This document shows positions 52,566-58,056 of a stretch of DNA of 58,056 bases, in pieces. A program made the translations under genes and the position numbers. This DNA comes from a virus. Positions within the stretch are counted from its first letter, which is position 1, and each line of letters starts with the position of its first letter. The notes under the pieces are model-generated. The model saw only the letters and a program-made list of their open reading frames with translations. It had not been told where the DNA came from and did no database searches. The DNA lies in IMG/VR virus record IMGVR_UViG_3300021373_003097, positions 1 through 58,056 of that record. One strand, given 5' to 3'.

Positions 52566-53216
52566 ATGAAACTGATCACAGAACATACAGAACAGGTTTC
52601 TTATATCGTCGAAGCTAAAGAAGGCGGCGGTAAGAATTACATTATTGAAGGTATCTTTGCCCAGGCGGAACAGAAGAACCGCAATGGAAGAATTTATCCA
52701 AAAGCAATTTTGGAATCAGCAGTTTCTAAGTATGATAAGGAACAGGTGAAAACCCAGCGTGCAGTAGGTGAGCTGAATCACCCTGCAGGTCCTATCATTA
52801 ACTTAGATAAAGTTTCCCATCGCATTACCGAACTGAATTGGGACGGTAATAACGTGATGGGGAAAGCACTTATTCTTGACACCCCTAATGGTAAGATTGT
52901 GAAAGGTCTCTTAGACGGTGGAGTTAAGCTAGGTGTTTCAACTCGTGGTATGGGAACTCTTGAGCAAAAAGGTGGAGTGAACATGGTCGGTAAAGACTTT
53001 GTTCTTAACACTGTAGATATCGTACAAGATCCATCTGCACCGTCAGCTTTCGTTAATGGGATTATGGAAGGTGTAGAGTGGGTATGGAACAACGGTGTCT
53101 TAGAGCCTCAGGAAATTGAGCAAATTGAGACTGAAATTAAGAATGCTTCTAGATCTGATCGCTCTGCGGTTGAGATGCGGGAGTTTAAGAATTTCCTCTC
53201 TAGATTAAATTTTTAA
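52566..53216 (+). CDS. 21: Prohead protease gp21 (family S77/S78-like)
   Basis: A 216-residue maturation protease (T4 gp21 is 212) that cleaves scaffold and capsid proteins in the prohead. Expected active-site elements are H72 in GELNHPAGP, S125 in KLGVSTRGMGTL and a downstream D in VDIVQDPSAPSAF (about 150-162). The helix at the end (SAVEMREFKNFLSRLNF) is typical. It lies directly upstream of its main substrate, scaffold gp22. Confidence 0.93.
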   Translation: MKLITEHTEQVSYIVEAKEGGGKNYIIEGIFAQAEQKNRNGRIYPKAILESAVSKYDKEQVKTQRAVGELNHPAGPIINLDKVSHRITELNWDGNNVMGKALILDTPNGKIVKGLLDGGVKLGVSTRGMGTLEQKGGVNMVGKDFVLNTVDIVQDPSAPSAFVNGIMEGVEWVWNNGVLEPQEIEQIETEIKNASRSDRSAVEMREFKNFLSRLNF

Positions 53217-53228
53217 CAGGAGATGAAT

Positions 53229-54380
53229 ATGTCCGATAAAGAACTTTATGAAGACATCGAATCTGTTGAAGAAATGGTCGTGGATCCAGATCCTGAAGAG
53301 GAAGAAGCTCACGACGAATCTGAAGCAGAAGCAGATGCTGATGAAGTGTCTGAAGCAAGAGCTGCTGCACCTGAAGTAGATGGTGCAAAGGCTGCAGCTG
53401 ACGATGCGGCTAAGATCAAAGCATCCGCTCCATCGAAAGCTAAGGTACCAGGCGGAGAGGCACAAAAGGGTGACCAAGTTGCCGATAAGATTCCTGGCAC
53501 TAAAGCTGGTATGATCAATGCAATGTATCAAGAAATGAACAAGATGAAGAAGTCTAACCTTTCTGCTTCTTACGGAAAAATCATGTCTGCTATGAAGGCA
53601 GAAGGTTTTGAAGTAGAAGAGGAAGAAGCTGCTCCAGCTCTCCATGAGAAAGCTGATGCAGTACAAGTCGACTTCACTGCAGACATGGACGCTTTGGTTG
53701 AATCCGAAGCTACTCTGTCTGAAGCGTTCAAAGACAAGGCAGCTGTTATCTTTGAAGCAGCTATCAAGTCTAAAGTTTCTGATGAAGTTGCACGTATTGA
53801 ATCCGAACTTCAAGAAGAATTTGCTGAAGAAGTACAAACTGCACGTGAAGAGATGATCGAGCAGGTTGACGGATACATGAACTACGTTGTAGAAAAGTTC
53901 ATGGAAGAGAACAAGCTGGCAATCGAAAACGGTATTCGTACCGAGATCGCTGAAGAATTCATGGGCAAGCTGAAGGACCTCTTTACTGAGTCCTACATCG
54001 AAGTTCCAGAGTCCAAGGTTGATCTGGTTGACGAGCTCTCTGAGCAGGTCACTGATCTTGAAGCAAGACTCAATGAAGCCACTGAAACTGCCATTGAGCA
54101 AACTCAGTTCATGGAAGAACTCATGCGCGATGCTATCATCCGTGAGCACTCCCGCGATCTGGCTGAAACTCAGGTAGAGAAGTTGAAGACCCTGGCTGAA
54201 GAGCTGGATTTTGAAGACCCCGAAACTTTCGCTTCGAAGGTTGAGACGGTCAAGGAATCTTACTTCACCAAGAAGAAAGTAACTGTAGCTGGAGAACAGA
54301 TCGATGAGTCTGCTGAAGAGCAGGAAGTCACTGGTACTATGGCTATGTACGTTAACGCACTTAAAAGAACTAACCAATAA
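53229..54380 (+). CDS. 22: Prohead scaffold protein gp22
   Basis: A 383-residue scaffold. The second ATG (53229) is chosen because the AGGAG site (53218-53222) overlaps the ATG at 53223 and is well spaced from 53229. The N-terminus is acidic (EEMVVDPDPEEEEAHDESEA), then Ala/Lys-rich (DGAKAAADDAAKIKAS), followed by about 200 residues of charged coiled-coil helix (DEVARIESELQEEFAEEVQT, LSEQVTDLEARLNEATETA). It is the assembly core on which gp23 builds and is degraded by gp21. Longer than T4 gp22 (269) but the same in layout. Confidence 0.9.
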   Translation: MSDKELYEDIESVEEMVVDPDPEEEEAHDESEAEADADEVSEARAAAPEVDGAKAAADDAAKIKASAPSKAKVPGGEAQKGDQVADKIPGTKAGMINAMYQEMNKMKKSNLSASYGKIMSAMKAEGFEVEEEEAAPALHEKADAVQVDFTADMDALVESEATLSEAFKDKAAVIFEAAIKSKVSDEVARIESELQEEFAEEVQTAREEMIEQVDGYMNYVVEKFMEENKLAIENGIRTEIAEEFMGKLKDLFTESYIEVPESKVDLVDELSEQVTDLEARLNEATETAIEQTQFMEELMRDAIIREHSRDLAETQVEKLKTLAEELDFEDPETFASKVETVKESYFTKKKVTVAGEQIDESAEEQEVTGTMAMYVNALKRTNQ

Positions 54381-54401
54381 TAAAAGGAAGGTGTTTCAAT
54401 T

Positions 54402-55748
54402 ATGACTCCTACAATTTCTTACGATAATCTCGTACAGAAGTGGGCACCAGTACTGAATGAAGAGACTGCTGGTTCTATTTCTGACCCATACCGCAAAAAA
54501 GTAACTGCGGCTATTCTCGAAAACCAAGAGCGTGCAATGCGCGAAGAAGCTGCTTGGGGTTCCTTTGGTACCCTGAACGAGGACGCTCCTACCAACGCAA
54601 TGGGCGCTTCTAGCTCTACTGCTGCAGACGGTCGTATCGATACTTTCGATCCAGTACTGATCTCCCTGGTACGTCGTGCTATGCCTAACCTGATGGCTTA
54701 CGACATCTGTGGTGTACAGCCAATGACCGGTCCTACTGGCCTCATCTTCGCGATGAAGTCCACCTACACCGATCAAGATCCTGCAAACGAAGCTCTGTTT
54801 AGTGAAGCTAACACTGCGTTTTCCGGTGATGACACCTTCTCGCAGCCTAGCTCTACTTCCGGTGCTGACTCTGCAGCTGGTCGTGATACTGCTCTTGCTG
54901 GTAACGGTATGACCAGAGCAGCCGGTGAAGCTCTCGGCGACTCCGCTACTAACCAGTTCGCTGAGATGGCATTCACCATCGAGCAGCAGACTGTAACTGC
55001 TAAGACTCGTGCCCTGAAGGCTGAGTACACCATGGAACTGGCTCAGGACCTGAAGGCAATCCATGGTCTCGATGCAGAGACAGAGCTGGCTAACATCCTG
55101 TCTGCAGAGATTCTGGCCGAAATCAACCGTGAAGTTGTTCGTTCCATCAACTCCCAAGCTAAGCTGGGCGCTGGTACGGCTAACACGGCTGTTAACGGTA
55201 TCTTTGACCTGGATACAGACGCTGACGGTCGTTGGTCGGTTGAGAAGTTCAAGGGCCTGATCGTGCAGATCGAGCGTGAAGCAAACCAGATCGCAAAAGA
55301 CACCCGTCGCGGTAAGGGTAACTTCATCGTATGTTCGTCCGACGTAGCTTCCGCTCTGGCAGCTTCCGGTATGCTGGACTACACTCCTGCAATGTCGACC
55401 AACCTCAACGTTGACGACACAGGCAACACCTTCGCTGGTGTACTGAACGGCCGTATGCGTGTCTACATTGACCCATACTCCACAGACGACTACATCAACG
55501 TCGGCTACAAGGGTACCAACCCATACGACGCTGGTCTCTTCTACTGCCCATACGTTCCACTGACAATGGTTCGCGCCGTTGGTGAGAACACCTTCCAGCC
55601 AAAGATTGGCTTTAAGACTCGTTACGGCATGACTGCTAACCCATTCGTTCTGGGTGCACAGGCTGCTTCGACTGGTCTGCCAGCTGGTGGTAACAACCAG
55701 TACTACAGAATCTTCCGCGTTGATAACATCCTCGTTGAAACTGCGTAA
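54402..55748 (+). CDS. 23: Major capsid protein gp23
   Basis: A 448-residue capsid protein (T4 gp23 is 521). It starts with LVQKWAPVLNEETAG (about 8-22) and shows the family core: PNLMAYDICGVQPMTGPTGLIFAM (in pieces LMAYDICGVQPMTGP about 95-109), RALKAEYTMELAQDLKAIHG (about 205-224), GKGNFIVCSSDVASALAASG (about 304-323) and GLFYCPYVPLTMVRAVG (about 383-399). A gp21 cleavage site is expected in the N-terminal 60 residues. Very strong AAGGAAGGTG site, C-ending and CGT-rich codons, fitting the highest expression in the window. No gp24 vertex paralogue follows. Confidence 0.96.
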   Translation: MTPTISYDNLVQKWAPVLNEETAGSISDPYRKKVTAAILENQERAMREEAAWGSFGTLNEDAPTNAMGASSSTAADGRIDTFDPVLISLVRRAMPNLMAYDICGVQPMTGPTGLIFAMKSTYTDQDPANEALFSEANTAFSGDDTFSQPSSTSGADSAAGRDTALAGNGMTRAAGEALGDSATNQFAEMAFTIEQQTVTAKTRALKAEYTMELAQDLKAIHGLDAETELANILSAEILAEINREVVRSINSQAKLGAGTANTAVNGIFDLDTDADGRWSVEKFKGLIVQIEREANQIAKDTRRGKGNFIVCSSDVASALAASGMLDYTPAMSTNLNVDDTGNTFAGVLNGRMRVYIDPYSTDDYINVGYKGTNPYDAGLFYCPYVPLTMVRAVGENTFQPKIGFKTRYGMTANPFVLGAQAASTGLPAGGNNQYYRIFRVDNILVETA

Positions 55749-55773
55749 GCTGTAGATAACTATAAAAATATAG

Positions 55774-55781
55774 TATAAATA
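55774..55781 (+). promoter_or_regulatory. T4-type late promoter (TATAAATA) overlapping the gp23 terminator
   Basis: Perfect octamer 25 bp after the gp23 stop, immediately before the terminator hairpin. A start 6-8 bp downstream would lie within the 5' arm, so transcripts from here would not form the hairpin. It serves the gene at 55830. Confidence 0.7.
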
Positions 55782-55783
55782 CT

Positions 55784-55815
55784 AGGGTGGATCGAAAGGT
55801 CCACCCTTTCTTTTT
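55784..55815 (+). terminator. Rho-independent terminator after gp23
   Basis: Arms AGGGTGGA (55784-55791) and TCCACCCT (55800-55807) pair perfectly. A T-G wobble and a C-G pair close a GAAA tetraloop (55794-55797), then TTCTTTTT. This is a textbook terminator ending the abundant capsid transcript. Confidence 0.88.
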
Positions 55816-55829
55816 ATGCGGAGCTAGAC

Positions 55830-56315
55830 ATGTCACTAACTGCAAACAAGAACTACTTGCAACCTACTGGATTTAAAGTTGTCATCAATAGAGTCAACTA
55901 TCCAAACTTAAACTTCTTTGCGCAAAGTATCAGTCACCCTGATGTATCTTTAGGTGGCCCGACCTTACCATATAAAAGAATTGGAAACGTCAACTTTCCG
56001 GGAGACGCTCTAGAATACTCAGAGCTTAACATTCAGTTTATTTTAGATGAAGACATTGAGTCTTACACTGAGCTTTATAACTGGATGGTAGACATGGTTA
56101 ACAAGGACTTCAAGCCTCAGACAGACACAGATCCAACTCAGATGGACATCTCAGTATCTATCCTGACTAGTCATAACAATCAGAATAAGACTGTGACCTA
56201 CAAAGGCTGCAACCCAACAAGCATTAGCGGTCTTGAATTAACTTCAGTAGCATCTACAGTTGAGTACCTGACATTTAATGCATCATTCTCATTTACAGGG
56301 TTCCAATTTACTTAA
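55830..56315 (+). CDS. Second tail-tube-fold protein (gp19-like)
   Basis: A 161-residue protein with tube-protein traits: KNYLQPTGFKVVINRVNYPN (about 7-26), FFAQSISHPDVSLG (about 29-42), IPI-like strand, ALEYSELNIQFILDEDIESY (about 64-83), a LYNWMVDMV helix and a final FTGFQFT strand. The order is that of gp19, gp48 and gp54-type tube proteins. Its place between gp23 and uvsY is where cyanophages carry an extra tail gene. Likely a tube initiator, terminator or baseplate-tube adaptor. Confidence 0.7.
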   Translation: MSLTANKNYLQPTGFKVVINRVNYPNLNFFAQSISHPDVSLGGPTLPYKRIGNVNFPGDALEYSELNIQFILDEDIESYTELYNWMVDMVNKDFKPQTDTDPTQMDISVSILTSHNNQNKTVTYKGCNPTSISGLELTSVASTVEYLTFNASFSFTGFQFT

Positions 56316-56335
56316 AAGTGTGGTATAATACACTT
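56316..56335 (+). promoter_or_regulatory. Sigma70-like promoter with palindromic -10 region before uvsY
   Basis: Extended -10 TGGTATAAT (56321-56329) with the inverted repeat AAGTGT...ACACTT (56316-56321, 56330-56335) around it. A weak -35 (TTCCAA, 56301-56306) is 17 bp upstream. It lies at the switch from late structural to recombination genes and differs from the late octamer. Confidence 0.6.
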
Positions 56336-56360
56336 AGTTAAAACTCAATTTGGATTTATT

Positions 56361-56810
56361 ATGAAACTTGATTTGGAAAGCATCCTAGAGATGTGGAAAG
56401 AAGACTGCGTCATTGAAGAAATGAACTTGGATGAAGAGTCTCGTAAAACACCATCCTTACATGCCAAGTATCTAGAGATTCATTCTCTCACAAAACTTAG
56501 ATTAAAGAAAGCTGAGCTTGATCAGAAGATTCTGCTCAAAGACAAATGGCTGTACTATAATGGTAAGATGGATGGCGAGGCTATTCAAGAAAAAGGGTGG
56601 AGCTTTGATCCTTTCAATGGCCTTAAAGTCTTGAAGGGAGACATGGATCATTACTACGATTCTGATACGGATATCCAGCAGTCAGAAGAAAAGATCGCTT
56701 ATTACAAGACGATCCTAGAGACTTTAAAAGAGATTATAGATAACCTCAGATGGCGCCATCAGACTATTAAGAACATGATTGAGTGGCGAAGGTTTGAATC
56801 CGGAGGATAA
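56361..56810 (+). CDS. uvsY: UvsY recombination mediator
   Basis: A 149-residue protein (T4 UvsY is 137). UvsY loads the UvsX recombinase on gp32-coated ssDNA for recombination-dependent replication and repair. The helical pattern (LHAKYLEIHSLTKLRLKKAE about 34-53), DKWLYYNGKMDGE (about 62-74), IAYYKTILETLKEIIDNLRW and the ending IKNMIEWRRFESGG (T4 ends IKHIQDMRAFEAGK) support the call. It follows a sigma70-like promoter rather than a late one, as expected for an early or middle gene. Confidence 0.88.
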   Translation: MKLDLESILEMWKEDCVIEEMNLDEESRKTPSLHAKYLEIHSLTKLRLKKAELDQKILLKDKWLYYNGKMDGEAIQEKGWSFDPFNGLKVLKGDMDHYYDSDTDIQQSEEKIAYYKTILETLKEIIDNLRWRHQTIKNMIEWRRFESGG

Positions 56811-56811
56811 T

Positions 56812-57207
56812 ATGGCTTTATTTGTAGATGAAGAGTTTACTTCCCACGCTGGATTGCGATTGGGATGGAAGATCGAAATGGATGCTCTAGATGAAGATGA
56901 CTGGAGATGTCTAGCTAAAATGATCTTAGAGTATGAAACTAGACCATTTCGTGAAGCAGTAGGTATACCGCGAGGAGGTAAGCTTCTAGGTGATATTCTA
57001 AACGAATCATCTACTGGTAATCCTGATGATCCGGTTTTAATTGTTGATGATGTCTATACTACAGGCACGAGCTTTAGAGAATTTATTTCAGAAAATTACT
57101 TAGTGACGCCGGTCATCTGTTGGGCAGTTTTTGCTCGCGATGTTGTGTCTTCTAATGTTAATGTCTTATTTCAGATGCCATCTAGTATGAGACCTAAGCT
57201 TAAGTAA
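56812..57207 (+). CDS. Phosphoribosyltransferase (PRT type I)
   Basis: Start at ATG 56812 with GGAGG at 56802-56806. The 131-residue protein has the type-I PRPP-binding loop VLIVDDVYTTGTS (75-87) and an upstream GIPRGGKLLGD (51-61), like orotate/adenine phosphoribosyltransferases. It may salvage or remodel nucleotides. It is shorter than stand-alone bacterial enzymes (about 180-210), so activity is not assured. It sits between uvsY and uvsW, and its stop overlaps the uvsW start. Could serve nucleotide supply or base modification. Confidence 0.8.
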   Translation: MALFVDEEFTSHAGLRLGWKIEMDALDEDDWRCLAKMILEYETRPFREAVGIPRGGKLLGDILNESSTGNPDDPVLIVDDVYTTGTSFREFISENYLVTPVICWAVFARDVVSSNVNVLFQMPSSMRPKLK

Positions 57208-58056
57208 TGGAACTTAAGTCAAATACCTTACATGTACGTAAGAAGAATCATTCCCAACTCCTTGTAGTATCTGAACCTCACATTGCAAATGAGCTGAATG
57301 ATTTCTTTTCATTTGAAGTGCCAGGTGCCAAATACATGCCTGCCTTTAAAAGAGGGTGGGACGGTAAGGTGCGACTATATGACATCAAGAAACAAGAGCT
57401 TCCTTGTGGTTTGTATGAATACCTAGACGAGTTCACTAAACCTCGTAACTACACGATTGAGCTAGATCATGATACGACATATGGAAGGCCGGACAGCAGT
57501 CTGGCAGTTGAGCCAAAAGATCTAGCAAAGTTTATCAAATCATTGAACCTGCCGTTTGAGCCTAGAGACTACCAGTTTAATGCCGTGGCTCAGGCAATTC
57601 ACTCTAAAAGACTCATACTGCTTTCGCCTACAGGTTCTGGTAAATCCTTAATCATATACATTTTGATGCGATGGTACTTAGAAAACCATGACAAGCGCGC
57701 AGTGATTGTAGTGCCTACCACATCTTTGGTCCAGCAGATGTACACTGATTTTGAGGAGTATGCTCAGAACGACGACTTTGACGTATCGAAGATGTGTCAC
57801 CGTATCTACTCTGGTATGCCCAAGCATAATGTTCCTGAGCGGGTCTTTATCTCTACATGGCAATCGATCTACAAGCTTCCGGGCACGTGGTTCGAGCAAT
57901 TTGGTGCAGTGTTTGGAGACGAGGTGCATAACTTTAAAGCTAAGTCCTTATCCGGTATCATGAACAAGTCACGTGAAGCTGAGTTTCGATTTGGTACCAC
58001 AGGCACACTGGATGGAACTCAGACACATAAACTTGTGCTGGAAGGTTTGTTTGGTA
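57207..58056 (+). CDS. uvsW: UvsW helicase (3' end beyond window)
   Basis: Start ATG overlaps the stop of the phosphoribosyltransferase. The 283 visible residues open with the small UvsW N-terminal domain (PAFKRGWDGKVRLYDI about 45-60), then superfamily-2 motifs: RDYQFNAV (120-127), Walker A PTGSGKS (141-147), DEVH (238-241) and GTTGTL (263-268). UvsW is a branch-migration and R-loop unwinding helicase that shifts T4 from origin- to recombination-dependent replication. The helicase C-terminal domain lies past base 58056. Confidence 0.93.
   Translation, partial: MELKSNTLHVRKKNHSQLLVVSEPHIANELNDFFSFEVPGAKYMPAFKRGWDGKVRLYDIKKQELPCGLYEYLDEFTKPRNYTIELDHDTTYGRPDSSLAVEPKDLAKFIKSLNLPFEPRDYQFNAVAQAIHSKRLILLSPTGSGKSLIIYILMRWYLENHDKRAVIVVPTTSLVQQMYTDFEEYAQNDDFDVSKMCHRIYSGMPKHNVPERVFISTWQSIYKLPGTWFEQFGAVFGDEVHNFKAKSLSGIMNKSREAEFRFGTTGTLDGTQTHKLVLEGLFG

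Noticed and set aside
53205-54377. 390-codon open frame on the - strand opposite gp22
   Set aside because: It mirrors gp22 and reads as Phe/Ser/Leu/Cys-rich low-complexity text (antisense of Glu/Ala/Lys codons), with no family motif. gp22 is well supported on the + strand.
54396-55157. 253-codon open frame on the - strand opposite gp23
   Set aside because: Antisense shadow of the strongly biased gp23 codons. No recognisable protein features.
56779-56811. Upstream TTG start for the phosphoribosyltransferase
   Set aside because: It would lie inside uvsY; the ATG at 56812 has a well-spaced GGAGG.

Overview
The window is the structural (late) module of a T4-like contractile-tailed phage (tailed dsDNA phage, T4 superfamily, marine/cyanophage-type arrangement). 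The evidence is a nearly complete T4-type virion gene set in T4-like order, all on the + strand: gp25, gp6, gp8, gp13, gp14, gp15, gp16, gp17, gp18, gp19, gp20, gp67, gp68, gp21, gp22, gp23, then uvsY and uvsW. Copies of the T4-type late promoter octamer TATAAATA stand in front of the transcription units. No photosynthesis, tRNA, integrase, transposon or CRISPR gene is visible, so the host cannot be fixed from this window.

Layout. 1-3749: end of a tail/baseplate gene, gp25, gp6 and a cyanophage-type baseplate-associated protein. 3802-7996: tail-fibre genes, including a tail-collar fibre, a Cys-rich small protein and a propeller-like protein. 8009-15511: gp8, a 1717-residue DUF4815-type protein with two Arg-rich blocks, and small structural genes. 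15512-36667: a 21 kb adhesin region with fibres of 659, 1166, 2027, 324, 852, 641, about 290, 365 and 218 residues. It is rich in Asp-Ser-Ala repeats, beta-helix signatures, polyglycine adhesin domains and concanavalin-like domains. 36706-39605: neck and terminase genes gp13-gp16. 39642-46235: a 6.6 kb island inserted between the small and large terminase genes. It holds a fibre with a cupredoxin-like copper site, a subtilisin-like protease, a collagen-like protein and a seven-repeat FG-GAP (integrin-alpha-like) propeller. 46256-55748: a small membrane protein, gp17, sheath, tube, portal, prohead core, prohead protease, scaffold and major capsid. 55774-55815: overlapping late promoter and terminator. 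55830-58056: a second tail-tube-fold protein, then recombination genes uvsY, a phosphoribosyltransferase and uvsW (cut by the window end) behind a sigma70-like promoter.

How they work together. gp20, gp67/68, gp21, gp22 and gp23 build the prohead. gp16/gp17 package DNA through gp20. gp13/14/15 close the neck. gp18/gp19 form the contractile tail on a baseplate of gp6, gp8 and gp25. The unusually large set of fibre and adhesin genes probably decorates the baseplate or fibres and sets host range. The most notable features are the protease, copper-site, collagen and integrin-propeller island that splits the terminase genes, and the widespread DSA-repeat fibre architecture.
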